Counted from the stretch's first letter, positions 51,810 through 61,484 are shown. The stretch is DNA of 64,000 nucleotides from Gluconobacter cerinus (GCF_002723935.1 NZ_BEWM01000001.1:496001-560000); one strand, 5' to 3'. Numbers and translations are program-made. Notes: generated from the sequence alone by a model not told the origin.

Positions 51810-53789
51810 ATGTTTGGACCAGAACAGGGCCATTTTGCCCTGGCCCTCGCCTGCGTTCTCGCACTCATTCAGTTTGTCGTTCCCCTCTGGGGCGCTCACA
51901 AGCGCAATGCCCGCCTTGTCGCCATGGCGCCTTTTCTCGCGGTTTCACAGCTTTTCGCTCTGGCCATCTCTTTCTTCAGCCTGATCATTTGCGCCGTTCG
52001 GGATGATTTCTCCGTCCAGAATGTCGCGGCAAACTCCGCTGCCTCCAAACCGCTGCTGTATAAAATCACGGGCGTCTGGGGGAACCATGAAGGGTCCGTT
52101 CTGCTCTGGACCCTGATCCTCGGCGTCTGCGGCGCAGCCGTATCGACATTTGGACGCAATCTCCCAGACATTCTCCGTGGCCGCGTTCTGGCCGTTCTTG
52201 GCGGTGTTTCAGCCGGATTCCAGCTTTTCTGCCTTCTGACCTCCGACCCATTCGACCGTGTTTTTCCGGCTCCCATGGATGGTCAGGGCATGAACCCGCT
52301 GCTTCAGGACCCCGGCCTCGCCTTCCATCCGCCCATTCTCTACACGGGCTATGTTGGCTTTGCCGTCCCATTTGCGTTTGCAGTTGCCGCTTTGCTTGAA
52401 GGCCGAGTAGATGCCGCGTGGGGCCGCTGGGTTCGCCCTTGGGCCGTAGCGGCCTGGTGCTTCCTGACCTGCGGCATCGCACTTGGGTCCTGGTGGTCTT
52501 ATTATGTGCTGGGTTGGGGCGGCTACTGGTTCTGGGACCCGGTTGAGAACGCTTCGCTCATTCCGTGGCTGACCGGAACCGCACTCGTTCATTCCGCCAT
52601 CGTCGTAGAAAAGCGCGAGGGCCTGAAAATCTGGACGGTTCTGCTGGCTATTGCGACATTCTCATTCTCCCTGTCCGGCACATTCCTCGTCCGTTCAGGT
52701 ATTCTGAATTCAGTCCATGCCTTCGCGAATGATCCGGCCCGTGGCGTGTTCATTCTGGCACTTCTGGCTCTGGTTATCGGCGGTTCACTCGCGCTCTTTG
52801 CATGGCGCGCACCGTCTTTGACATCTGGCGGCCTGTTCTCGCCTGTCTCGCGAGAAGGCTCGCTCGTTCTGAACAATATCCTGCTGTGCTCGATCTGTGC
52901 GGTTGTTGTGACAGGCACGATGTACCCGCCATTCATGCAGCTTCTGGCAGGGCGCACCATTTCAGTGGGCAAGCCCTTCTTCGATGCGGCAACCATCCCG
53001 CTCACAATTCCGCTCCTTCTGGCCATGGGCGTCGGAACAGCGCTTCCGTGGAAACGGGCGCAACTGGCACGAACATTCTCCCACCTGTTTGTCGCGGCCA
53101 TTCTCGCGGCCATCGGCCTGGTCCTGTGTTTCTGGAAATTTTCCGGAGCATTGCCTATCGCCTGTGGCGCTCTGGCGATCTGGGTCATGGCGGCCTCCGT
53201 TACGGATGTTCTGCGCCGCATTGGCCTTGGTCATTCCAGCCGCAGTGAGATGCTGGCGCGCGCCAAGAGCCTTCCCCGCTCAAGCTGGGGAGCAGCGCTG
53301 GCACATATCGGTGCGGGCATTACCGTGCTGGGTCTGTGTGGAATGTCTGGTGCCCAGCATGCGATCGTAGAGATCCACGTTGGCGAGACCCGCAGCCTTG
53401 CTGGTGATGACTGGACGCTCGTCAACGTTCATGACTATGCCGGGCCGAATTACCGCGCGATGCAGGCAGATATTGCCGTACGCCACAACGGCAAACTGGT
53501 CACGATGCTGCATCCGGAAAAGCGGGACTTCACCACACAGAACCAGACCACAACGGAAGTCGCGATCCATACGAACTTCATCACGGATCTTTATGGCGTC
53601 GTGGGAGACCGGCACGGAACGGGCGCCGATGCGACCTATGTGCTACGTCTGCACAAGAACCCGCTTGCCCCGTGGATGTGGCTTGGCGGGCTTGTTATGG
53701 CCATCGGCGGAGCGTTCTCGCTCTCGGATCGTCGTCTGCGCGTTGGCGCACCGAAGCGGTCTGCCGCACGGACCATGGCCAAAGCCTGA
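51810..53789 (+). CDS. ccmF: Cytochrome c heme lyase subunit CcmF
   Basis: A 659-residue membrane protein with about fourteen predicted helices. The tryptophan-rich motif GWGGYWFWDPVENASLIPW near residue 235 and the conserved HPPILYTGYVGF region are diagnostic. With CcmH it attaches heme to apocytochrome c CXXCH motifs. NHEGSVLLWTLIL near residue 90 is another landmark. It follows ccmE after eight bases. Confidence 0.97.
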   Translation: MFGPEQGHFALALACVLALIQFVVPLWGAHKRNARLVAMAPFLAVSQLFALAISFFSLIICAVRDDFSVQNVAANSAASKPLLYKITGVWGNHEGSVLLWTLILGVCGAAVSTFGRNLPDILRGRVLAVLGGVSAGFQLFCLLTSDPFDRVFPAPMDGQGMNPLLQDPGLAFHPPILYTGYVGFAVPFAFAVAALLEGRVDAAWGRWVRPWAVAAWCFLTCGIALGSWWSYYVLGWGGYWFWDPVENASLIPWLTGTALVHSAIVVEKREGLKIWTVLLAIATFSFSLSGTFLVRSGILNSVHAFANDPARGVFILALLALVIGGSLALFAWRAPSLTSGGLFSPVSREGSLVLNNILLCSICAVVVTGTMYPPFMQLLAGRTISVGKPFFDAATIPLTIPLLLAMGVGTALPWKRAQLARTFSHLFVAAILAAIGLVLCFWKFSGALPIACGALAIWVMAASVTDVLRRIGLGHSSRSEMLARAKSLPRSSWGAALAHIGAGITVLGLCGMSGAQHAIVEIHVGETRSLAGDDWTLVNVHDYAGPNYRAMQADIAVRHNGKLVTMLHPEKRDFTTQNQTTTEVAIHTNFITDLYGVVGDRHGTGADATYVLRLHKNPLAPWMWLGGLVMAIGGAFSLSDRRLRVGAPKRSAARTMAKA

Positions 53790-53801
53790 GGAGAGACACG
53801 C

Positions 53802-54356
53802 ATGAATGCAACACGACGCGGCCTCCTGACGGCCCTTCCGATTGTTGGCGCTGGCGTTCTGGGCGTCGGGTTCTGGAAAATGCTGCAAGGAATGGAAAGC
53901 GGCGGCTTTGACCCGCGGGCCATCAAAAACCCAAATGTCGGCCGCCCTATTCCTGAATTCGCCATGCCGGGTCTGCCCGGGCTGGGTGACGGATTTACGG
54001 ATAAGGAGCTGAAGGCTGAAACACGCCCGGTTCTGGTAAATTTCTTTGCGTCCTGGTGCATTCCCTGCGTTCAGGAAATGCCTGGCCTACGATCCATTTC
54101 CCGCAATATGCCCATCTGGGGCATCGCATATGAAGACAAGCCAGAAAATGCGAGCGCCTTTGTTCAACGTGATGGCACGCCTTATGCCCGCGTGGCTTCT
54201 GACAGACATGGCCGCGTCGCAATCGACTGGGGTGTAACAGGCGTTCCCGAAAGCTTTCTTGTCGCCCCCGGCGGCCGGATTCTTTGGCATGGCAGTGCCG
54301 CTCTCGATCCGCAAATCTACGACGCGGAAATCCGGCCAAGGCTTGCAGGACTATGA
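53802..54356 (+). CDS. ccmG: Thiol-disulfide oxidoreductase CcmG/DsbE
   Basis: A 184-residue thioredoxin-like protein anchored by an N-terminal helix (GLLTALPIVGAGVLGVGFW). The active site is C86-IP-C89 in NFFASWCIPCVQEMP; the DsbE-specific GIAYEDKPENASAF and GVTGVPESFLV cis-Pro regions follow. It reduces apocytochrome thiols before heme attachment. The start follows ccmF after 12 bases; the stop overlaps ccmH (ATGATGA). Confidence 0.96.
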   Translation: MNATRRGLLTALPIVGAGVLGVGFWKMLQGMESGGFDPRAIKNPNVGRPIPEFAMPGLPGLGDGFTDKELKAETRPVLVNFFASWCIPCVQEMPGLRSISRNMPIWGIAYEDKPENASAFVQRDGTPYARVASDRHGRVAIDWGVTGVPESFLVAPGGRILWHGSAALDPQIYDAEIRPRLAGL

Positions 54357-54814
54357 TGAAACGTCTGTCTGCCCTGCTGCTTGCTGTGGCACTGGCGGGA
54401 GGCGGCATCGCTCTCGCAGTTGATGACCCGTCAGAAATGCTCCCCAATTCAGTGCAGGAAAAGCGTGCGGAAGCCATCGGTGCTCACCTCCGCTGCCTCG
54501 TCTGTCAGAATGAGAGCATCGAAGACAGCAGTGCACCGCTGGCCCGCGATTTGCGCAAAGTTGTTCGCGAGCAGGTCGCGGCGGGGAAGTCTGACCAGCA
54601 GATCATGGACTGGATGGGCGATCGCTATGGCGAATTCATCCGTCTGGCTCCCCAGTTTTCATGGTCTACAGCCCTGCTTTGGCTGATGCCTGCTCTGGCT
54701 CTGGTGGCCGGTCTTGTTATTGCGTGGCGTGCGACGAGAAGTCGCATCGTTACACCTGTGCCGCTCTCGGATGATGAGCGTGCACGCCTGGATGCCCTGT
54801 CGGGCCGGGAGTAA
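54353..54814 (+). CDS. ccmH: Cytochrome c maturation protein CcmH
   Basis: A 153-residue protein. A signal peptide (RLSALLLAVALAGGGIALA) precedes LRCLVCQNESIEDSSAPLARDLR, the CcmH redox motif, and a C-terminal transmembrane helix (ALLWLMPALALVAGLVIAWR). It is the short, alphaproteobacterial form; the TPR part is supplied by a separate CcmI. ATG 54353 is used; ATG 54356 is equally possible, and both overlap ccmG. Confidence 0.95.
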   Translation: MMKRLSALLLAVALAGGGIALAVDDPSEMLPNSVQEKRAEAIGAHLRCLVCQNESIEDSSAPLARDLRKVVREQVAAGKSDQQIMDWMGDRYGEFIRLAPQFSWSTALLWLMPALALVAGLVIAWRATRSRIVTPVPLSDDERARLDALSGRE

Positions 54815-54818
54815 AGTC

Positions 54819-55559
54819 TTGTTCTGGTTGGGAATCCTGAGTGTTGCAGCTATCACGCTGCTACCGGCCCTTTATGGCCTCCGCCGCCTCCGCCGCCGCG
54901 TGGACGCGCGGGACTCTGCTTTGACGCTCTATCGCGGCCAGCTCGCCGAACTCGATCGGGACCGGGATCTGGGTCTCGTCAACGGAGATGAATACGGGGC
55001 AGCCCGCATCGAGGTCCAGCGGAGGCTTCTGGCTGCCGACGAATCTTCCGCCACACCAGACCTGAAAGATGCAACGGCCCGTTCGAAGCGTTTTCTCCCC
55101 CTTCTGGCCGTTGGTCTTGGCATCCCGGTTGCAGCATTTGCGCTGTATATCGTGAACGGGCACCCGTCCCTGCCGCCACAGCCTCTAAGCGCCCGTCAGG
55201 TCAAGCCAGACGCTAAAGCCATGGTCATGATCCAGAAGCTTCAGGCGCAGGTCGCCACGATTCCAAAGGACAATCCGACCTACGAGACAGGTCATGTCCT
55301 GCTGGGTCAGATCGAGGCGCGCGCTGGCCTGACCTCAGAAGCAATCGCTGACTGGAAATCGGCTCTGGACATTCATTTCACTCCAGAGCTTGCAATCCAG
55401 CTCGCAGAACTCCAGACCCTGAAGGACGGGCACATTTCCGCGAGCAGTCTTGATCTGTATCGCCGTGCCCTGGCGGCCGCCCCGGCTGATGCGCAATGGC
55501 GCCTGGCTGTGGAAGCGCGGATCGCCGTCGGTGAACATGAGGAGAATCACGGCCAATGA
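54819..55559 (+). CDS. ccmI: Cytochrome c maturation protein CcmI
   Basis: A 246-residue apocytochrome chaperone. Two hydrophobic helices (WLGILSVAAITLLPALYGL and RFLPLLAVGLGIPVAAFALYI) flank a basic Arg-rich cytoplasmic region with a leucine-zipper-like segment; the rest is periplasmic with TPR motifs. The start is TTG 54819 with GGAG seven bases upstream, inferred because the ATG frame at 54714 overlaps ccmH extensively. It delivers apocytochrome c to the CcmFH complex. It overlaps the next gene by four bases. Confidence 0.88.
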   Translation: MFWLGILSVAAITLLPALYGLRRLRRRVDARDSALTLYRGQLAELDRDRDLGLVNGDEYGAARIEVQRRLLAADESSATPDLKDATARSKRFLPLLAVGLGIPVAAFALYIVNGHPSLPPQPLSARQVKPDAKAMVMIQKLQAQVATIPKDNPTYETGHVLLGQIEARAGLTSEAIADWKSALDIHFTPELAIQLAELQTLKDGHISASSLDLYRRALAAAPADAQWRLAVEARIAVGEHEENHGQ

Positions 55560-55840
55560 TGGAACCCCTTTCCACAGCCGTCACAATCTGTCCGGTCTGC
55601 CGGCAAAAAATCCGGTCGACCGCAGAACACTGTCCGAACTGCGGTGCTGAACGTCATTTTGGCCCCCGGATGATCGAATCCGCCATCTGTGCCTTCGCAG
55701 GGATGGTTCTGCTTTCAGCCGTTTCGACCATGCTCCTCCCGATCTCCCTGTGGACGATCGTCTTTGCGGCCGCAGGTCTTTGCGCGGGTTTTCTGTTCTC
55801 CCACAATCGCTTCGGTGGGGATCGCTGGCTCGGCCGTTAA
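55556..55840 (+). CDS. Zinc-ribbon membrane protein coupled to ccmI
   Basis: A 94-residue protein. The N-terminus has a zinc ribbon (CPVCRQK, then CPNCGAE, about 18 residues apart) and the rest has two hydrophobic helices (SAICAFAGMVLLSAVSTML and IVFAAAGLCAGFLFSH) followed by a short basic end. It overlaps ccmI as ATGA, so it belongs to the ccm operon, but I know no ccm gene of this type. A zinc-binding or cysteine-redox role in the membrane is possible (inference). Confidence 0.75.
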   Translation: MMEPLSTAVTICPVCRQKIRSTAEHCPNCGAERHFGPRMIESAICAFAGMVLLSAVSTMLLPISLWTIVFAAAGLCAGFLFSHNRFGGDRWLGR

Positions 55841-56038
55841 AGGCCGACATCTCAGTCAGCAGTTGTCTGTGCTTCAAGCGGAAGCGCCATCTGCTGATTG
55901 TCTGCGTCCGACAATGCTGGGGAACGTTTTTCACGCGCCCAGCCTCATCTGCACCCCTTCCCCTGTTTTCCCCCCGATCCTTCTGGGATAGTTTCCGCGC
56001 AGGCATGAACTCCGTCCTGCAGGAAAGCTCCAGACCGC

Positions 56039-57445
56039 ATGAGCCGTATTGAAACCGATGGCATGGGCCAGATTGAAGTTGCTGATGATGTTCTGTGGGG
56101 TGCTCAGACACAGCGTTCCCTGAAGTATTTCAGCATCGGCCGCGAACTGATGCCGCAGGAAATGATCGAGGCTTATGCGATCATGAAGCGTGCCTGCGCC
56201 TCGGCCAATGCAGCCAGTGGTCGTCTGTCTCAGGATCGCGCGGATCTGATCCATACCGTCTGCGATGAGATCATGACCGGGCAGCATAACGGGATGTTCC
56301 CGCTCCATGTCTGGATGACGGGCTCTGGCACGCAGTTCAACATGAACGTCAATGAAGTCATCGCAAACCGGGCCAGCCAACTCACGGGTCAGCCGTTGGG
56401 TAGCAAGACACCATTGCACCCGAACGACCACGTCAACATGGCGCAGTCCACCAACTGCAACTTCCCAACCGCCATGCACATTGCGACTGTTCTGGGTGTA
56501 CATCGCCGCCTCATTCCTGCCCTCACCAGACTGCGGGATGCCATCGCTGCCAAAGCTGAAGAATGGAAGGATCTGGTCAAGGTTGGCCGCACGCATCTTC
56601 AGGATGCTGTCCCCATTACGCTTGGTCAGGAATGGCATGGCTACGCCGGGATGCTGACAGACAACATCGCACGCCTTGAAGCAGCCCGTGATGGCCTCCT
56701 CCCGTTGGCTCTCGGCGGAACGGCGCTCGGCACTGGCGTGAATACAGATCCCGGATTTGACACCCGTGCCTGTGGAGAAATCGCGCATCTGACGCAACTG
56801 GGCTTCACGGCTGGCGAAAACAAATTCGCCCTTCAGGGCGCGCACGATGCGCTGGTCCACCTGTCGGGTTGCCTGCGGACTGCGGCGGGAAGCCTGTTCA
56901 AAATCGCCAATGACATCCGCCTGCTGGCCTGCGGCCCTCGTGCCGGTTTCGGCGAACTGCTGCTGCCAGAAAACGAGCCGGGCTCTTCCATCATGCCTGG
57001 CAAAATCAACCCAACACAGGCTGAAGCCCTGTCCATGCTGGCCCTGCAGGTCATGAGCAATGATGTGGCGGTTGGCCTGGGTGGCGCGTCCGGCATGATC
57101 GACATGAACGTGTACAAGCCACTCATGATCCACAACATTATGCAGGGCATCACGCTCCTTCATGACGGGTCAGAGAACTTCCGTCAGCATCTTGTCGAAG
57201 GTATTCGCGCTAACGAAGACAAACTGAAGCAGGATCTGGACCGCTCCCTCGTTCTTGTTACGGCGCTTTCTCCCGCCATTGGATACGACAAGGCCGCACA
57301 GGTCGCCCATCATGCCATGGAAAAGAACCTGAGCCCGAAGGAAGCTGCTCTGAAACTGGGCTTCATGACAGCCGATGACTATGATCGCGTTGCCAATCCG
57401 CGGCTGATGCTGTCTCCCAACATCAAGGCGCCTCAGGGCCAGTAA
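56039..57445 (+). CDS. fumC: Fumarate hydratase, class II
   Basis: A 468-residue homotetrameric, iron-independent fumarase. [20 protein letters not shown] near the start, [27 protein letters not shown] and the class signature [13 protein letters not shown] are complete. It interconverts fumarate and malate. In acetic acid bacteria the TCA cycle is often incomplete, so it may supply malate or aspartate. Start ATG 56039, after a 198-bp gap from the zinc-ribbon gene that holds no gene I can find. Confidence 0.97.
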   Translation: MSRIETDGMGQIEVADDVLWGAQTQRSLKYFSIGRELMPQEMIEAYAIMKRACASANAASGRLSQDRADLIHTVCDEIMTGQHNGMFPLHVWMTGSGTQFNMNVNEVIANRASQLTGQPLGSKTPLHPNDHVNMAQSTNCNFPTAMHIATVLGVHRRLIPALTRLRDAIAAKAEEWKDLVKVGRTHLQDAVPITLGQEWHGYAGMLTDNIARLEAARDGLLPLALGGTALGTGVNTDPGFDTRACGEIAHLTQLGFTAGENKFALQGAHDALVHLSGCLRTAAGSLFKIANDIRLLACGPRAGFGELLLPENEPGSSIMPGKINPTQAEALSMLALQVMSNDVAVGLGGASGMIDMNVYKPLMIHNIMQGITLLHDGSENFRQHLVEGIRANEDKLKQDLDRSLVLVTALSPAIGYDKAAQVAHHAMEKNLSPKEAALKLGFMTADDYDRVANPRLMLSPNIKAPQGQ

Positions 57446-57454
57446 CAAGACGAT

Positions 57455-57492
57455 ACCGGCCCCGCATGACGAAAACTTCATGCGGGGCCGGT
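57455..57492 (+). terminator. Long perfect hairpin after fumC
   Basis: ACCGGCCCCGCATGA (57455-57469) and TCATGCGGGGCCGGT (57478-57492) form a perfect 15-bp stem with an 8-base loop, 10 bases after the fumC stop. It lacks a U-tract, so it may act as a stabiliser or a Rho-assisted terminator. Confidence 0.7.
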
Positions 57493-57559
57493 GGCAGACG
57501 AGCATCCGTGCTGGTAGGGCAGAAACAACCCTGCAATTCTCATCGGAGATGACAGACAG

Positions 57560-59062
57560 ATGATGTCCCGCCGCGCGCTGCTGCTTGCCCTGTCCCTTCT
57601 TTCACCCGTTTCTGCCTTTCCTGCCCTGGCGGCAGATGCCCCGAAGGACACGCCCAAAGCTGACGCAGCCAAGGCCTCAGACAGCTTTACCGGTGAAGCC
57701 GCTCTGCTTCCCACTGACTCGGTTACGAAGCATCATCTGAATGGCATCGCCTACACCGCGCATGCCGGCACCCTGACCCTCCGTGGCCCCGATGGGAAGC
57801 CGACGGCGCGCATGTTTTACGTGTCCTACACCAAGGACGGCGCAGCGGACGCCAAGCGTCCTGTCTCGTATTTCTTCAACGGTGGCCCCGGTGCCGCAAC
57901 AGCCTACCTGAACCTTGGCGCCGCAGGCCCGGTCGCACTGACCATGCCTCCCAAGGATGCAACCGACGGCACTCACGCGAAGCTCGGTGACAATCCGGAC
58001 AGCTGGCTTCCGTTCACGGACATGGTGTTCTTCGATGCCGTGGGCACGGGCTATTCCCGTCCGCTCGACACCGCCAAGGCTGCAGACCAGTTCTACGGCG
58101 TCAAGCAGGATGCCAGCACGTTTGCCAAGGCCATCCAGCTCTGGACAGCCAAGAACAGTCGCCAGTCGTCCCCCCATTATCTGGTGGGTGAAAGCTACGG
58201 CGGCATTCGTTCCATCCAGGTCGCCAATGCGCTTCAGATGGAACAGGGAATTCTGTTGAACGGCGTCGTGATGCTGTCGCCTGCCATTGAGATGCCGCTT
58301 CTGGACACGGACGAGAACCCTCTGTCTGCTGCCCTCATGATCCCCAGTCTGATTTCGGCGCATGAAAGCCCGAACGTCACCCAGCAGTCGGCTGATGCAG
58401 CATATGAATGGGCGATGGGCACTTATCTTCCCAAGGTTGCGGGCAAAATCCCCAGCGGCGAAGACGGAAAGACATTCTACGCCGAAGTCGCTCACCGTAC
58501 GGGCCTTCCAGAGGATGTGGTAACGCGCCAGCATGGTGTTCCGGCTATCGGGTCGCATGACGTCATGTCCCAGAACGGTCGCCTTCACGGCCTGTATGAC
58601 TTTACGCAGACGATTGCCGACCCTGCGGCAGACGGTCTGGACGAAAGCCCTGACCCAACGCTGTTTGGCTTTGGCCGGGCCTATGGCAATGCGTTCTCTG
58701 GTTATGCCGCCAACGACCTCGGTTTCCAGACTCCGCTGACCTATGATCTGCTTTCCTTCAAGGTCAATTCAAGCTGGAAATGGAGCGAAAACGGCCCCGC
58801 TCCCATCCATCAGATTCCGGTTCTGAACCGTCTTCTGGCGCTTGACCCCGGCCTGCGTGTGTTCGTTGCAAACGGGTACTACGATCTTGCCTGCCCATTC
58901 GGCACAGCCCGCTGGATGAAAGACCATCTGACGGTCGGAGCAGACCGCGTTTCCCTGCATCTCTATCAGGGTGGCCACATGCTCTATACGCGCCCCGCCA
59001 GCCGTCATGCCCTGTCTCTGGACGTCGCATCCTGGATGCAGCAGGACGCAATCCAGCAGTAA
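57560..59062 (+). CDS. Exported S10-type serine carboxypeptidase
   Basis: A 500-residue alpha/beta hydrolase of peptidase family S10. The oxyanion segment YFFNGGPGAATAYLN, nucleophile S212 in VGESYGGIRS, acid D442 in NGYYDLACPFG and base H473 in YQGGHMLYTR complete the triad. The first 25 residues (MMSRRALLLALSLL to ALAAD) are a signal peptide with an SRRALLL start that could be read as Tat-like. It should release C-terminal residues from peptides in the periplasm or outside. ATG 57560 is preferred; the second Met is nearly equivalent. Confidence 0.9.
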   Translation: MMSRRALLLALSLLSPVSAFPALAADAPKDTPKADAAKASDSFTGEAALLPTDSVTKHHLNGIAYTAHAGTLTLRGPDGKPTARMFYVSYTKDGAADAKRPVSYFFNGGPGAATAYLNLGAAGPVALTMPPKDATDGTHAKLGDNPDSWLPFTDMVFFDAVGTGYSRPLDTAKAADQFYGVKQDASTFAKAIQLWTAKNSRQSSPHYLVGESYGGIRSIQVANALQMEQGILLNGVVMLSPAIEMPLLDTDENPLSAALMIPSLISAHESPNVTQQSADAAYEWAMGTYLPKVAGKIPSGEDGKTFYAEVAHRTGLPEDVVTRQHGVPAIGSHDVMSQNGRLHGLYDFTQTIADPAADGLDESPDPTLFGFGRAYGNAFSGYAANDLGFQTPLTYDLLSFKVNSSWKWSENGPAPIHQIPVLNRLLALDPGLRVFVANGYYDLACPFGTARWMKDHLTVGADRVSLHLYQGGHMLYTRPASRHALSLDVASWMQQDAIQQ

Positions 59063-59068
59063 GCCAAA

Positions 59069-59099
59069 TTGACAACAGGGGGCCGAAAACCTTAAGGTT
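59069..59099 (+). promoter_or_regulatory. Putative promoter and palindrome upstream of phytochrome gene
   Basis: TTGACA (59069-59074) is a perfect -35 hexamer. Seventeen bases on, the expected -10 position is occupied by the 12-base palindrome AACCTTAAGGTT (59088-59099), so a regulator could bind over the -10. No sharp -10 hexamer is visible. This is weak evidence. Confidence 0.3.
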
Positions 59100-59166
59100 C
59101 ACGATATATTCCTGTTGAATTGTCGTATTTTCACAGGGGTTTGCTTTTCGAGCAGCCCCTGCCTAG

Positions 59167-61422
59167 ATGACAAGACCAAACACTTTCTGCATTTCCGCCA
59201 AGAGGGATTTTCAGACCTTGACCTTATCGTCGAAGATCTCTCTCCAGTCGGGGCAGCCCCTTTCAGATGCGCTGCTCACATCCTGTGATCGTGAGCAGAT
59301 CCATCGCCCGGATGCGATCCAGCCCTACGGGCTTCTCCTGATTGCCAAGGCCGATACTCTTCAGATTATTGCCGGCGCAGGCGATCTGGAAGCGCGCCTC
59401 AATCCGAACTGGCTGGGCCAGAGCCTACCTGATCTTCTGAACATTCCAGCAGATGGGCTGAAACTGTCAGGCGGCAAGGCCCTGAACAATACCCGGGTCT
59501 CCGGCCTGCAGGACGAGACGTTCAATGCCCAGTTCCACGTCTCTGGCGAGCACCTTCTGGTAGAACTGGAGCCTCTGGACAGTCGTAATTTCCTGACGTG
59601 GGAAATCTTCAGCCAGATTGATGCCACAGCTGACCGTTTCGAGCGTTGCCCGGACATTGCCGCCGTGTGCCATCACGGCGCACAGGTCTTCGCGAAGCTG
59701 ACCGAATTTGATCGCGTGCTTGTCTACCGCTTTCAGGAAGACGGCTCTGGCTGCGTGATGGGGGAAAAGCGCAATGAGGCTTTCCCATCCCTCATGAACC
59801 ACCACTTTCCGGCCAGCGATATTCCCCGGCAGGCGCGTGCGCTTTATCTGCGCAACCGTATCCGTGTCATTCCAGACATTCATTACGAAGCTGCCCCTAT
59901 TCGCCCTGTTGAGGCTGGCACCACAGGTATCGACCTGAGCGATGTGCAGCTTCGCAGCATCTCACCCGTTCATTTGCAGTATATGTCGAATATGGGCGTG
60001 GCGGCCTCAGCCTCCATCTCGCTGGTCGTGGACGGCATTCTGTGGGGCATGATCACCTGCCACAACGCGACACCGCGCATTCTCTCCGAGGACATCAGAG
60101 CCGCATGCCGGACGCTCGCTGGCGTCATGTCACGTCAGCTTCGGAACAAGGAAGAACTCATCACGTATCAGGAGCGTTTGCGCCTGAGGAACGCCATTGA
60201 GTTCGCGACGTCCCATTTCGACCCTGCCGCGTCCGTAAAGGACAACCTGCAGCGATCCGTCACGGAGTTACGCAGCCTGTTTCCCTGCGATGGCTTTGCA
60301 GTCATTGATCAGAAAGAGATCAAAACGTCTGGCAAGGTTCCTGAACATTCGGATCTCCTGGCCATTCGAGACTGGCTCCGTCTGGGCAGCAACGGCGGGA
60401 TTTTCTGTAGCTCCTGCCTGGGCAAGGACTACCCTCCCGCAGAAATGTGGCCCGAGGCTTCTGCCGGAATTCTGGCCATCACACTGCCTTTCCGAACCTC
60501 CCTGACGCTTGTCTGGAGCCGGGTCGAGATCGTTCAGGTCATTGAGTGGGCTGGCAATCCTCACAAGGGAGCGCCTGACCACGACGGGATTCTGCATCCT
60601 CGCAAATCTTTTGAGTCCTGGGAGCAGACCGTTCTTGGTCATTCCCATCGATGGACGACAGAACAGAAGCAGGCCGCCCGTCGCCTTCGCCGCAGCCTGA
60701 TTGCCGATTATCAGACCCAGCAACTCCGCGAGTTGAATGCGACCCTGACGGCGACAGTTCAGGAACGTGAGAGCCTGATTCAACAGAAAGACTTCCTGAT
60801 CCGTGAGGTAAACCACCGTGTGCAGAACTCACTGCAAATGGTGGCATCTTTCCTGAAGCTTCAGGCCCGGACGTCCACGAACGAAGAAACCACCGAAGCC
60901 CTTTCTGAAGCCCAGCACCGGATTGCGGCCATCGGGCTAGTTCATCGGCGCCTGTATCGTGGCGATCAGATGGGCATGGTTGATCTGAGCCGCTACCTTG
61001 AAGAGTTGATTGAAGAGCTCTGCTCTTCACTCGGCGAAGAATGGCAGGCGCAACTTCGCATGGTTCTGTCACCCGTCTCCATTTCGGCAGACCGCGCCAT
61101 TAATGTCGGGCTGGTGCTGACGGAGCTGGTCATCAATGCCAGCAAATATGCCTACGGCGGCCAGGCCGGTCCGCTTTACCTCTCACTTTCCGTCACTGGC
61201 GACCGTCTGACGTTGACTGTTTCCGATCAGGGCCGTCATGACATCAATCTGAACGGAAGTGGTTTCGGGACACGCATGATGAAGGCTGTCGTCGGCAGTC
61301 TTGGTGGCACCCTCACCTATACGCCGCTTTCCCCTGGCCTTGAGGCTGTCATGGCCGTGCCGCTTGACATCAACGGACCAGCTTCAGCGCATGAAGACAT
61401 TCCTGACGGTCTGTATTCCTGA
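59167..61422 (+). CDS. Bacteriophytochrome sensor histidine kinase
   Basis: A 751-residue red/far-red photoreceptor kinase. The N-terminal biliverdin-attachment Cys is C40 in LLTSCDREQIHRPDAIQPYG. PAS, GAF and PHY domains follow. GAF motifs are D218-I219-P220 in FPASDIPRQARALY, H269 in SPVHLQYMSNMG and H299 in WGMITCHN (the residue after H299 is Asn; DrBphP has His). The PHY tongue has WAG (461-463) and PRKSF (478-482). The C-terminal HWE/HisKA_2 kinase has the phosphoacceptor H550 in REVNHRVQNSLQMV and an ATPase domain. No heme oxygenase or response regulator is adjacent. Start ATG 59167. Confidence 0.9.
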   Translation: MTRPNTFCISAKRDFQTLTLSSKISLQSGQPLSDALLTSCDREQIHRPDAIQPYGLLLIAKADTLQIIAGAGDLEARLNPNWLGQSLPDLLNIPADGLKLSGGKALNNTRVSGLQDETFNAQFHVSGEHLLVELEPLDSRNFLTWEIFSQIDATADRFERCPDIAAVCHHGAQVFAKLTEFDRVLVYRFQEDGSGCVMGEKRNEAFPSLMNHHFPASDIPRQARALYLRNRIRVIPDIHYEAAPIRPVEAGTTGIDLSDVQLRSISPVHLQYMSNMGVAASASISLVVDGILWGMITCHNATPRILSEDIRAACRTLAGVMSRQLRNKEELITYQERLRLRNAIEFATSHFDPAASVKDNLQRSVTELRSLFPCDGFAVIDQKEIKTSGKVPEHSDLLAIRDWLRLGSNGGIFCSSCLGKDYPPAEMWPEASAGILAITLPFRTSLTLVWSRVEIVQVIEWAGNPHKGAPDHDGILHPRKSFESWEQTVLGHSHRWTTEQKQAARRLRRSLIADYQTQQLRELNATLTATVQERESLIQQKDFLIREVNHRVQNSLQMVASFLKLQARTSTNEETTEALSEAQHRIAAIGLVHRRLYRGDQMGMVDLSRYLEELIEELCSSLGEEWQAQLRMVLSPVSISADRAINVGLVLTELVINASKYAYGGQAGPLYLSLSVTGDRLTLTVSDQGRHDINLNGSGFGTRMMKAVVGSLGGTLTYTPLSPGLEAVMAVPLDINGPASAHEDIPDGLYS

Positions 61423-61442
61423 AAATCATCTGTCTGAGCACA

Positions 61443-61484
61443 AAAAAAAGCGCCTGCTCCCTCATGAGAGCAGGCGCTTTTTTT
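61443..61484. terminator. Bidirectional terminator
   Basis: GCGCCTGCTC/GAGCAGGCGC (61450-61459 with 61468-61477), a perfect 10-bp stem, flanked by A7 on the left and T7 on the right, so it works from both strands. It separates the phytochrome gene (plus) from purF (minus). Confidence 0.95.

Noticed and set aside
55931-57163. A 410-residue frame opposite fumC
   Set aside because: Long only because fumC has few stops in that frame; rich in His, Gln and Arg, with no domain.
59105-59110. TATATT as a -10 for the phytochrome gene
   Set aside because: It is 30 bases from the TTGACA, far outside sigma-70 spacing.
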